Assembly (NCBI RefSeq): GCF_041435435.1
Contig: NZ_CP108494.1
Span: 5,366,501 to 5,430,500 of the forward strand
Reading direction: 5' to 3'
DNA from: Streptomyces sp. NBC_01241
GTDB taxonomy: Bacteria > Actinomycetota > Actinomycetes > Streptomycetales > Streptomycetaceae
Length of the DNA: 64,000 nucleotides
Under the pieces are notes generated by a model, which saw only the letters and a list, made by a program, of their open reading frames with translations, was not told where the DNA came from and searched no databases. This document shows, one piece after another, positions 53,157 to 61,141 of the stretch; positions within the stretch are counted from its first letter, which is position 1; every line of letters begins with the position of its first letter. A program made the translations under genes and the position numbers.

Positions 53157-54461
53157 TCAGAAGAAGGTGCGGATGTAGTCCGTGACGGTGCCGTCCGCCG
53201 CGACGAGCGGAATCAGCTGCCACTTGTCGAAGCTCGTGCACGGATGCGACAGGCCCATCCCCACCCAGTCGCCCACCTCCAGCTCCGTGCCCGGCTCCGT
53301 ACGCACCCACGTGTGCTGGTCCGACAGGCCGCTGACCGTGACACCCGTCGCGGGCCGGACCGTGCCGTCGCGGCCGGACCGGACGACCTGGGCCTGCGGG
53401 AGGTCGAGGTCGTACGCCGCGTCCCGCTTGCCCGCGTTGAGGAACGCCTGCTCGGGGGAGGGCCGGGAGACCACCTGCGCCCAGAGCCGGAAGGCGGGCT
53501 GCAGGGCCCCTTCCTCCGGGACGCGGTTGAACGGGGTGAGGTGGCGGTAGTGGACGTCGTCGTGCGAGACGTACGCCCCCGAGCGCAGCAGCTTGAGCAC
53601 CGCACCGGAGAGGTCCGGGACGTCCGCGAACACGTCCGCCACCGCGTCGAACCACGCGCTGCCGCCCGCGCTGATCACGATCTCCTCGCCGGCCGCCACC
53701 GCCGCGTCGAACCTGCCCGCGCGATCGAAGCCGACGGCCAGCGCCACGAGCCGGCGCAGCCACTCCCGTACCCGCTCGCCGGACGCCTCCGGCACCTCGC
53801 CCTCGTAACCGGCCACGCCCACCAGGCGCAGCGTCCCGGTCGCGGCCACCGCGTCGGCGACCGCCGCGCAGTCGGCCTCGGTGCGGGCACCGGTACGCGC
53901 GCCCTCGCCCGCGCCCAGCTCCACGACGACGTCGACCGGGCGGGAGGCGTCCGCCGCCCGCAGCGCCTCGTCCATCAGCTCCACGCCGCGCACCGAGTCG
54001 ACGTAGCAGACGAAGCGGAAGTCCGGGTCGCGGTCCAGCTCGCCGGCCAGCCAGCGCAGGGCCACGGCGTCGACGAGCTCGTTGGCGAGGAAGATCCGCC
54101 GGATCCCGTAGGCCCGGTAGACCCGCGCCTGGTGCGGCACGGCCGCGGTGATGCCCCAGGCGCCGTGCGCCAGCTGGCGGGCGAAGAGCTGCGGGGACAT
54201 CGACGTCTTGCCGTGCGGCGCGAAGGCGAGCCCGTGGCGCTCCGCGTACGTCTCCAGAAGGGCGAGATTGTGCTCGACCGACTCGGCGGACAGGGCGAGC
54301 ACCGGGGTGGTGAAGCCGTCCGTGAAGAGATTGCGCCGCTCGGCGGCGAGGGCGCCGACGGTCAGGCCCTCCGCGTCGGGCGGGAGCGCCTTGAAGCGGT
54401 GGTCGACCAGCTCGTCGGCAAGTCCGGCCGCACGTTCGGCCACGGGACGGTCGGCGGCCAA
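53157..54461 (-). CDS. PLP D-amino-acid deaminase, D-serine dehydratase-like (DSD1 fold)
   Basis: Fold-III PLP enzyme related to eukaryotic-type D-serine dehydratase and D-threonine aldolase; 434 residues. The Schiff-base Lys85 lies in FAPHGKTSMSP. The C-terminal metal-site region has SDQHTWVRTEPGTELEVGD and GLSHPCTSFDKWQ, with the His and Cys expected for the Zn of DSD1. I chose TTG 54461, preceded by GAGGAGG at 5 bases, giving the usual MAADRPVAERAA start; ATG 54515 would add a Cys-rich leader. Expected reaction: D-Ser or D-Thr to 2-oxoacid plus ammonia. Confidence 0.87.
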   Translation of the reverse strand: MAADRPVAERAAGLADELVDHRFKALPPDAEGLTVGALAAERRNLFTDGFTTPVLALSAESVEHNLALLETYAERHGLAFAPHGKTSMSPQLFARQLAHGAWGITAAVPHQARVYRAYGIRRIFLANELVDAVALRWLAGELDRDPDFRFVCYVDSVRGVELMDEALRAADASRPVDVVVELGAGEGARTGARTEADCAAVADAVAATGTLRLVGVAGYEGEVPEASGERVREWLRRLVALAVGFDRAGRFDAAVAAGEEIVISAGGSAWFDAVADVFADVPDLSGAVLKLLRSGAYVSHDDVHYRHLTPFNRVPEEGALQPAFRLWAQVVSRPSPEQAFLNAGKRDAAYDLDLPQAQVVRSGRDGTVRPATGVTVSGLSDQHTWVRTEPGTELEVGDWVGMGLSHPCTSFDKWQLIPLVAADGTVTDYIRTFF

Positions 54462-54485
54462 GGGGGCCTCCTCGATCGAAGTGTC

Positions 54486-54502
54486 GTTGCAGCATATGCA
54501 AC
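54486..54502. promoter_or_regulatory. GTTGCA/TGCAAC inverted repeat, candidate IclR operator
   Basis: GTTGCAGCATATGCAAC has perfect 6-bp arms around 5 bases and contains the palindrome GCATATGC. A weaker relative, TTGCGCATATCGC, follows at about 54509-54521. It lies between the divergent deaminase and PfkB kinase genes, and an IclR gene is two genes away. Confidence 0.6.
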
Positions 54503-54736
54503 ACCCATTGCGCATATCGCTTGAGGCTGTCTAACATCCGAGCCGACGCCGGGTCAATGCCCAGTGCCGTGCGCGGCGAAGCCTGCCGGGCGTCGGAACG
54601 GGCGCCGAACCAGTGCCGGTGCCGGCGCTGGTGCCGGTGTCGGAGCCGGCACCGAGTCGGTGCCAAAGCCCGTGCCGCCCCACCGAACCGCTGCCCCGCA
54701 GCACCGAACCCGCAGACCCCCCGCGAGGAGCCCCGA

Positions 54737-55804
54737 GTGTCCGGAACCCCGGCCAGGACCGCCGACGCCGACACGGCCACCGATGTCGTGTGCCTCGGCG
54801 AGTCCATGGTGACGTTCCTGCCGTCGCAGCCCGGACGCCTCGCCGACGTACCCTCCTTCGGCCGCGGTATCGGCGGCGCCGAGTCCAATGTCGCCTGCGC
54901 GCTCGCCGCGGCCGGGCACCGGGCGGCCTGGGTCGGCCGGGTCGGCGCGGACGGGTTCGGGGACCACCTCGTCGAGACGATCGCCGGGTACGGGGTCGAC
55001 ACCTCCGCCGTCCGGCGCGACCCGGTGCGGCCCACCGGGATCTACTTCCGTACGGCGACGGACCGGGCCACCGACGTGCACGAGGTCGCGTACTACCGGG
55101 CCGGGTCCGCGGCCTCCGCGATGTCCCCGGACAACGTCCCGTACGAGGCGCTGTTCGCGGGCCGCGTCCTGCACCTGTCCGGCATCACGGCGGCGCTCTC
55201 CGCCGACTGCCTGGCGCTGCTGCGCGACCTGACGGCCCCGCGCCCCGGCCGCCCGCTCGTCTCCTTCGACGTCAACCACCGCCCCGGCCTGTGGCGCGAC
55301 GACGACGCGGCTCCCGCGGTGCTCCTGGACCTGGCGCGCCGCTCCGACCTCGTCTTCGTCGGCGAGGACGAGGCGGAGGAGGCATGGGGGGTGCGTGGGG
55401 CGGACGCGATTCGTGCGGTGCTGCCGGAGCCGGGGGTGCTGGTCGTGAAGCGGGGGGCCGAGGGGGCGACGGTGTTCTCGGGGCCCCGCTCCTCAGGCGC
55501 CGCAGCGGCTGACACCGTCATCACCGTCCCCGCCCTCCACGTCGACGTCGTCGCCCCCGTCGGCGCCGGTGACGCCTTCGCCGCCGGGTTCCTCTCCGCC
55601 ACCCTCCGCGACCTCCCCGTACGCGAGCGCGTCCGGCACGGCCACCTCATGGCCGCCGCCGTCCTCACCGTTCCCGGCGACCTCACCGCCCCTCCGGCCC
55701 GCGCGCACGCCGACGCCCTTGCCGCACTCGACGACGAGGCCTGGGGGAGACTTCGTCTCGGCCCCGGGTGGACGGGGGACGACCAGGAGGTACGTACGAC
55801 ATGA
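54737..55804 (+). CDS. PfkB family sugar kinase (2-keto-3-deoxygluconate kinase-like)
   Basis: 355 residues from GTG 54737 (GAGGAG 7 bases upstream). Ribokinase fold: VCLGESMVTFLPSQPGRL, GGAESNVACALAAAGHRAAWVGRVG (in part), substrate segment TGIYFRT, FDVNHRPGLW, and the catalytic GAGDAFAAGFL with its Asp. The FDVNHRP and GIYF segments favour KDG kinase over ribokinase. The start of the gene is preceded by GGTGCC-rich low-complexity DNA. Its role in a D-amino-acid cluster is not obvious. Confidence 0.88.
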   Translation: MSGTPARTADADTATDVVCLGESMVTFLPSQPGRLADVPSFGRGIGGAESNVACALAAAGHRAAWVGRVGADGFGDHLVETIAGYGVDTSAVRRDPVRPTGIYFRTATDRATDVHEVAYYRAGSAASAMSPDNVPYEALFAGRVLHLSGITAALSADCLALLRDLTAPRPGRPLVSFDVNHRPGLWRDDDAAPAVLLDLARRSDLVFVGEDEAEEAWGVRGADAIRAVLPEPGVLVVKRGAEGATVFSGPRSSGAAAADTVITVPALHVDVVAPVGAGDAFAAGFLSATLRDLPVRERVRHGHLMAAAVLTVPGDLTAPPARAHADALAALDDEAWGRLRLGPGWTGDDQEVRTT

Positions 55805-55881
55805 GCGGGCGCAGCGAGCGAACGGACAAGAGGGGCGTCCCGGGCGACGACCGGGCCGAGGGCAGCGAGGCACGCGCATGA
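55801..55881 (+). CDS. Possible 26-residue coupling ORF
   Basis: An ATG overlapping the kinase stop (ATGA) opens a 26-codon frame, MSGRSERTDKRGVPGDD and on, that ends exactly at a TGA overlapping the IclR ATG. Both junctions are ATGA. It is highly charged and unlike a folded protein. It may be only a device that carries ribosomes to the IclR gene, or chance. Confidence 0.3.
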   Translation: MSGRSERTDKRGVPGDDRAEGSEARA

Positions 55882-56636
55882 GCCAGACCGTCGACCGGGC
55901 GCTGAGCATCCTGCCGCTGCTCGCCCAGGGGCCCGCCGACCTCGGACAGGTCGCCGAGCGGCTCGGCGTCCACAAGTCCACCGCACTGCGCCTGCTCCGC
56001 ACGCTCCACGAACACGGGCTCGTCTACCGCCAGCAGGACCAGCGCTACCGCCTCGGCGCCCGCCTCTTCGCGCTCGCGCAGGAGGCCGTGGAGAACCTCG
56101 ACGTACGCGAGATCGCCCACCCCCACCTCGTCGAACTCAACGAGAGCTGCGGCCACACCGTGCATCTCGCGGTGTACGAGGAGCACGAGGTCCTCTACAT
56201 CGACAAGGTCGAGAGCCGCTACCCGGTCCGGATGTACTCGCGGATCGGGAAGCCCGTCGCGATCACCGTCGCCGCCGTCGCGAAACTGCTCCTCGCCGAC
56301 CTCACCGAGCCCGAGCGGCGCGCCATCGCCGAGAAGCTCGACTACCCCATGTACACGCCCCGTTCGATCCCGAACGCCGGTGCGTTCCTCAAGGAACTCG
56401 CCGTCGTCCGCGAACAGGGCTGGGCCACCGACCTCGGCGGCCACGAGGAGTCCATCAACTGCATCGGTGCCCCCATCCGGGGCGCGGACGGGCGGGTCGT
56501 CGCCGCGATGTCGGTCTCCGCACCCAATGTCGTCGTCACGGCCGAGGAACTCCTCACCCTGCTCCCGCTGTTGCGCCGCACCGCCGACGCCATCAGCCGG
56601 GAGTACTCCGGCACCAACCCACCCAAGAAAGCCTGA
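55878..56636 (+). CDS. IclR family transcriptional regulator
   Basis: 252 residues. N-terminal winged helix: VDRALSILPLLAQGPADLGQVAERLGVHKSTALRLLRTL in outline. The C-terminal effector domain has VYRQQDQRYRLGARLF and GWATDLGGHEESINCIGAPI, with the conserved Cys region. It lies inside the cluster next to ridA (6 bases) and probably represses it through 54486-54502. Confidence 0.94.
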   Translation: MSQTVDRALSILPLLAQGPADLGQVAERLGVHKSTALRLLRTLHEHGLVYRQQDQRYRLGARLFALAQEAVENLDVREIAHPHLVELNESCGHTVHLAVYEEHEVLYIDKVESRYPVRMYSRIGKPVAITVAAVAKLLLADLTEPERRAIAEKLDYPMYTPRSIPNAGAFLKELAVVREQGWATDLGGHEESINCIGAPIRGADGRVVAAMSVSAPNVVVTAEELLTLLPLLRRTADAISREYSGTNPPKKA

Positions 56637-56642
56637 ACAGCC

Positions 56643-57053
56643 ATGACCGAGAAGATCGCCCTCACCCCGAGCACCCACACCACCCCGCCCGCGAAGTTCT
56701 CGCACGGGGTGAAGAAGGGAAACATCCTCCAGGTCGCCGGCCAGGTCGGCTTCCTCCCCGCAGTAGAGGGCCAGGCCCCGACCCCCGCCGGTCCGACGCT
56801 GCGCGAGCAGACCCTCCAGACCTTCGCCAACGTCAAGGCGATCCTGGAGGAGGGCGGCGCGAGCTGGGACGACGTGATGATGATGCGCGTCTACCTCACG
56901 GACGTGGACCACTTCGCCGAGATGAACGAGATCTACAACACCTACTTCGGCGAGCAGGACCTGAAGGCGGCCCCCGCCGCCCGTACGACGGTCTACGTCG
57001 GCCTCCCCAAGGGCCTGCTCATCGAGATCGACGCGCTCGCGGTCCTCGGCTGA
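56643..57053 (+). CDS. ridA: RidA family enamine/imine deaminase
   Basis: Hydrolyses reactive enamines and imines made by PLP enzymes, such as 2-aminoacrylate from serine. 136 residues. The core has ILQVAGQVGF, TFANVKAILEEGGASWDDVMMMRVYLTD (in part) and the Arg-bearing AARTTVYVGLPKGLLIEIDALAV. It starts 6 bases after IclR, so it is co-transcribed. In this cluster it would clean up after the D-amino-acid deaminase. Confidence 0.95.
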   Translation: MTEKIALTPSTHTTPPAKFSHGVKKGNILQVAGQVGFLPAVEGQAPTPAGPTLREQTLQTFANVKAILEEGGASWDDVMMMRVYLTDVDHFAEMNEIYNTYFGEQDLKAAPAARTTVYVGLPKGLLIEIDALAVLG

Positions 57054-57148
57054 TCCAGCTGATCCACTTGCCGCACCCGCTTCACCGCACCACCGCGCAC
57101 GGCGCGGCGCCCCGCACCACGGGAGCGCCGTGCCGCGCTCCTCCCGCG

Positions 57149-57310
57149 AGGGGGTCCTGAAGATCTTGGCCGGGCTCGCGATGCCTGGCACGCACATCTG
57201 CCGCGTTGCCGAAACGCCCTGATAGCTCCGCTATAAGGGCGCTCCAGCGCCTTGCAGCTGCACGCACCAGACCCCGCTCCCCGATCCGGCCAAGACCTTC
57301 AGGACCCCCT
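57149..57310. repeat. Structured repeat element, copy B
   Basis: Outer arms 57149-57173 and 57286-57310 are reverse complements over 25 bases with one mismatch, and unrelated in sequence to the arms of copy A. The core holds imperfect inverted ends, CTGGCACGCACATCTGC (57185-57201) against GCAGCTGCACGCACCAG (57254-57270), and a central hairpin (57215-57226 with 57230-57241). Blocks GCCTGGCACGCAC, CCGCGTTGCCGAAA and GCGCCTTG..CGCACGCACC are shared with copy A. It fills most of the gap between ridA and the permease. Confidence 0.82.
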
Positions 57311-57343
57311 ACCCAAAAACCGTCTCCGACAACGGAGTTGCCC

Positions 57344-58819
57344 ATGCTGCTCGCCGCATCCCCGCAACCGGCCGAGACACCACCCCACACCGGTGGACTC
57401 CTCCTGCTCATCGACGGCACCGCCGGTCTGCTGACCGTCGCCGCCCTCGGTATCGCGCTCCTCCTCTTCCTGATCATCAAGGTCAGGCTGCAGCCGTTCG
57501 TCGCGCTGCTCGCCGTTTCCATAGCCGTCGGCCTGGGCGCCGGTCTGTCCGTCACCGAACTCTTCGGTACGGTCCAGAAGTCCGCCGCCGTCTCCGTCAT
57601 CGAATCCGGCATGGGCGGCATCCTCGGCCATGTGGCGATCATCATCGGCCTCGGTACGATGCTCGGCGCGATCCTCGAAGTCTCCGGCGGCGCCGAGGTG
57701 TTGAGCGCCCGCCTGCTGAACCTCTTCGGTGAGAAGCGCGCCCCGCTCGCCATGGGCCTGACCGGCCTCATCTTCGGCATCCCGGTCTTCTTCGACGTCG
57801 GCATCTTCGTCCTCGCGCCGATCGTCTACGCCGCCGCCAAACGCTCCGGCAAGTCGATCCTGCTCTACGCGATGCCGCTGCTCGCGGGTCTCTCGATGAC
57901 CCACGCCTTCCTGCCGCCGCACCCCGGCCCGGTCGCCGCCGCCGGGCTCTTCCACGTCTCGCTCGGCTGGGTCATCCTGATGGGCGCCGTCGTCGGCATC
58001 CCGTCCGTGCTCGCCGCCTGGGGTTACGCCGCCTGGATCGGCAAGCGGATCTTCGTCGACGTCCCGCAGGACATGGTCGACGCAGCCGAGGAGGCCAAGG
58101 CCGCGGTCGTCGCCGAACAGCGGGCCGCCGGGGTCACTCCGCGCGAGGAGCCGGTCGGGCTCGCCACCGTGCTCACGATCATCGGCACCCCGCTGGTGCT
58201 GATCCTCGCCGCGACGTTCTCCTCCATCGCGCTGGACCCCTCCACCCTCCGATCGGTCATCGAGTTCTTCGGCAACCCGTTCGTCGCCCTGACGATCGCG
58301 CTGCTGCTCGCGTACTACCTGCTGGGCATCCGCCGCGGCTGGTCCCGCAAGTCCCTCGAAGCGGTGTCCACCTCCTCCCTGAAGCCGGTCGGCAACATCC
58401 TGCTCGTCGTCGGCGCGGGCGGCATCTTCGGCGCCGTCCTCAAGGGCAGCGGCATCGCGGACGCACTCGCCGACACCTTCAACGACGTCGGCCTGCCGGT
58501 CATCCTGCTCGCCTGGCTGATCTCCGTGGTGCTGCGCGTCGCGCAGGGCTCGGCGACGGTCGCGATCGTCACCACGGCCGGCATCGTCGTCCCGCTCGTC
58601 GAGGGCCAGGACATGTCGCAGGCGCACCTCGCCCTGATCATCATGGCGATCTCGGCCGGCTCCATCTTCGCCTCGCACGTGAACGACGGCGGCTTCTGGA
58701 TGGTGTCGAAGTACTTCGGCATCTCCGAACGCGACACCCTGAAGTCCTGGACGGTCCTGGAGACGGTCCTTTCGGTGGCGGGGTTCGCGGTGGCGGCGCT
58801 GCTGAGCCTGGTGATCTGA
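57344..58819 (+). CDS. GntP family permease (gluconate/D-serine type)
   Basis: 491 residues, about twelve membrane segments; a proton symporter. GntP signatures: VIESGMGGILGHVAIIIGLGTMLGAILE (in part), GIPVFFDVGIFVLAP, HAFLPPHPGPVAAAGLF, GSATVAIVTTAGIV and SIFASHVNDGGFWMVSKYF. The family includes GntT and the D-serine carrier DsdX. With a D-amino-acid deaminase and RidA beside it, D-serine or a related D-amino acid is the likeliest substrate; gluconate is the alternative, given the PfkB kinase. GGAG precedes ATG 57344. Confidence 0.92.
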   Translation: MLLAASPQPAETPPHTGGLLLLIDGTAGLLTVAALGIALLLFLIIKVRLQPFVALLAVSIAVGLGAGLSVTELFGTVQKSAAVSVIESGMGGILGHVAIIIGLGTMLGAILEVSGGAEVLSARLLNLFGEKRAPLAMGLTGLIFGIPVFFDVGIFVLAPIVYAAAKRSGKSILLYAMPLLAGLSMTHAFLPPHPGPVAAAGLFHVSLGWVILMGAVVGIPSVLAAWGYAAWIGKRIFVDVPQDMVDAAEEAKAAVVAEQRAAGVTPREEPVGLATVLTIIGTPLVLILAATFSSIALDPSTLRSVIEFFGNPFVALTIALLLAYYLLGIRRGWSRKSLEAVSTSSLKPVGNILLVVGAGGIFGAVLKGSGIADALADTFNDVGLPVILLAWLISVVLRVAQGSATVAIVTTAGIVVPLVEGQDMSQAHLALIIMAISAGSIFASHVNDGGFWMVSKYFGISERDTLKSWTVLETVLSVAGFAVAALLSLVI

Positions 58820-58906
58820 CATACGCGGGCGCGGGGGATCGGCATGGTGTTTGCCGGGTGCACGGGTGCCGGGAGGTGCCGGGTGCATGGGTGCACGGGT
58901 GCCGGG

Positions 58907-60916
58907 TCAGGACTGGCGGGTACAGACGATGTTCTTGTTTCCGTCCACCTTCCAATACCAGTACCGTTCCCCGGCGCCCGCCGGACAGACCTGGCCGCTG
59001 TACGACTTGGGCGCGCTGAAGTAGCCGGTGATCTGCAGGATGGAGTAGCCCGCGACCGGCACCCGGTCGGAGCTGCAGTTCCAGACCACCATCAGATCGG
59101 CCTGGCCGTTCCCCTTCAGATCGGCGGGAAAGCACTGGCCCTTACGGAATTTGCGCGACAGACACAGGGTCGTGTCGAAACCGTCGTCCGCCGAGTGGTG
59201 CCACTCGCCGCGGCCGTTCTCGCTGCTGCAGTCGTCGGGGGAACCGGAGGTGGAGGTGGCGCTGGTGACATGGACATAGGCGTTGGCGGATGCGCAGTCG
59301 ACCCGGATGGGCGTCGAGGCGCTCCACCTCCCGTGCCCGTCGTCGTAGACGTTGAGACAGTCACCGGAGCGCACGGCGCGGAACGCCAGATCCGTGGCGT
59401 CGGGGGTGGGCGTGGGGGTGGGCGTCTGCCTCGCGGTGGAACCGTAGGCACTCCCGCCGGACGCGCTGCTGCCGGTGCTGCTCGTATCGAAGAGCTCCCA
59501 GGGCCGCCAGATCACGAGTACGAAGAAGACGACCGGGACGAGCAGCCAGCCGCTGCCGGAGGACTTCTTCGCCGCCGGTGGTGCGGGTGCCGCGGGTGGT
59601 GTCGGTGTACGGCGGGGCGCCGACGAGGACGGGGACGATGACGTGGACGAGGCCGACGACGGCCGTGCCGACGAGGCACGTGCACGCCGCTCGGCCCGCT
59701 CCCGCTCGGCCCGCTCGTGTTCCTCGGCGGCGCGCTGCCGTTCCCGTGCGGCGCGTTTCTCCGCGCGTTCGCGCTCGGCGCGCTCGTGTTCCTCGGCGGC
59801 GCGCTGCCGTTCCTGCTCGGCGCGTTCCCGCAGGATCCGTTCGCGTTCCCGCAGCTGCCGCAGGTGTGCCTCGCGCTCCTCGGTGTACATCCGGGTGGTG
59901 TTCGGCGGCGGCACCATGCTCGTGCGCTGGTCGACGGTCGGAGCCTCCGGTTCGATCCGGTTCGTGCGCGCGAGGTCCCGGCCCTGGGCCGCGTACTCCT
60001 CGATCAGTGCCGTCCAGCGCGGCGGCAGCCAGCGACTGCCGCTGTGCGTCGCCGGCATTCCGGCCTGCTCCGCCCGGAACCGGCCGAGCAGACCGGCGGG
60101 CGTGGGGCGTTCGGCAGGGTCGGCGGCCAGGCAGGGGCGGATCGTCGGGACGAGCTCCTTCGGCAGCCCGTCGAGGTCGAGTTCGCCGCGCTGGACCCGG
60201 GCGAGCAGGCGCAGGGTGTCGCCGTCCGCGCGGTACGGCGGCCGCCCGGTGGACAACAGGAACAGGGTCGCGCCCAGCGAGTACACGTCCGAGGCGGCCG
60301 TGGACGGCTCGCCGCGCGCCTGCTCGGGCGAGGTGAACGCGATGGTGCCCAGGGTGAGGCTGGTGCGGGTGAGGTCGTTGGCGTGGGATATGCCGAAGTC
60401 GATCAGCCGCGGTCCGGCGAGCGGCAGCAGAACGTTCTGCGGCTTCACATCACGGTGCACGATGCCCTCCCGGTGAAGGGTGACCAGCGCCTCCGCGGTG
60501 CCGGCCGCCGCCCATCGCACGGCCGAGGCGGGCAACACCCCGCAGGTGCGCACCAGTTCGGACAGCGGGGGTGCGGCGATGTAGTCGATGGCCATCCAGG
60601 GCCGCTCGGCGCCAGGGTCGGCGTCCCGTACCCGTGCCGTGTGCGCACTGTCGACCCGTTGTGCGAGCGTCACCTCCCGGGCGAACCGCCGCCGGTCGAC
60701 ATCGCTGACCTCCCCCTCGGCGAGCAGCGTCTTCACCGCGACGAGCCCCCCGGCGCCCTCGGCTCCCCGGCCGGACTCCCCGGGGCCCTGTCCGCCGTCG
60801 CTCCGGGCCAAGTAGATCCGCCCCATGCCGCCGGAGGCCAGCCGCCCGATCAGCCGGTACGGCCCGAGCACCGTCGGATCGTCCGCGCCCAGCGCCTGAA
60901 CCCGCGCCCCGGCCAT
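58907..60916 (-). CDS. Membrane Ser/Thr protein kinase with coiled coil and secreted-type domain
   Basis: 669 residues. PknB-type kinase domain (about 15-300): Gly loop GRLASGGMGRIYLA, VAVK, catalytic HREGIVHRDVKPQN, DFGIS and TSPEQARGEPS. A coiled coil follows (about 345-410) with a repeated RQRAAEEHERAERERAE. A Ser/Pro linker, one membrane segment (near 455-470) and an extracellular domain with eight or so cysteines (GDCLNVY, VDCASA, DDCSSE, TLCLSR, GQCFPA, WNCSSD, QVCPAG, VCTRQS) complete it. GGGGGAG precedes ATG 60916. It probably couples an external signal to phosphorylation inside. Confidence 0.93.
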   Translation of the reverse strand: MAGARVQALGADDPTVLGPYRLIGRLASGGMGRIYLARSDGGQGPGESGRGAEGAGGLVAVKTLLAEGEVSDVDRRRFAREVTLAQRVDSAHTARVRDADPGAERPWMAIDYIAAPPLSELVRTCGVLPASAVRWAAAGTAEALVTLHREGIVHRDVKPQNVLLPLAGPRLIDFGISHANDLTRTSLTLGTIAFTSPEQARGEPSTAASDVYSLGATLFLLSTGRPPYRADGDTLRLLARVQRGELDLDGLPKELVPTIRPCLAADPAERPTPAGLLGRFRAEQAGMPATHSGSRWLPPRWTALIEEYAAQGRDLARTNRIEPEAPTVDQRTSMVPPPNTTRMYTEEREAHLRQLRERERILRERAEQERQRAAEEHERAERERAEKRAARERQRAAEEHERAERERAERRARASSARPSSASSTSSSPSSSAPRRTPTPPAAPAPPAAKKSSGSGWLLVPVVFFVLVIWRPWELFDTSSTGSSASGGSAYGSTARQTPTPTPTPDATDLAFRAVRSGDCLNVYDDGHGRWSASTPIRVDCASANAYVHVTSATSTSGSPDDCSSENGRGEWHHSADDGFDTTLCLSRKFRKGQCFPADLKGNGQADLMVVWNCSSDRVPVAGYSILQITGYFSAPKSYSGQVCPAGAGERYWYWKVDGNKNIVCTRQS

Positions 60917-61087
60917 GTCACTCCCCCCGTCGCACCACCGCGCTCCCACCACGGTGGCACGCGGGCGCCCAGGAGGCCATGGGCCGGACCTGCCCGGGAC
61001 AAAGCGCCCGGGTCCTGTACAGGCCCGGGACGGCCCCCGACCCCGGCCCCGTGGACCGGCCCGGGACAGCCCCCGACCCCGTACATG

Positions 61088-61121
61088 CAGCAGCGCCGCC
61101 GGGGGAGCGGCGGCGCTGCTG
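61088..61121 (-). terminator. Chitinase terminator, 13-bp perfect stem
   Basis: CAGCAGCGCCGCC (61088-61100) pairs perfectly with 61109-61121 across 8 bases, 20 bases downstream of the chitinase stop on the minus strand. Confidence 0.8.
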
Positions 61122-61141
61122 GTCACTGGTGCCGGACGGGG

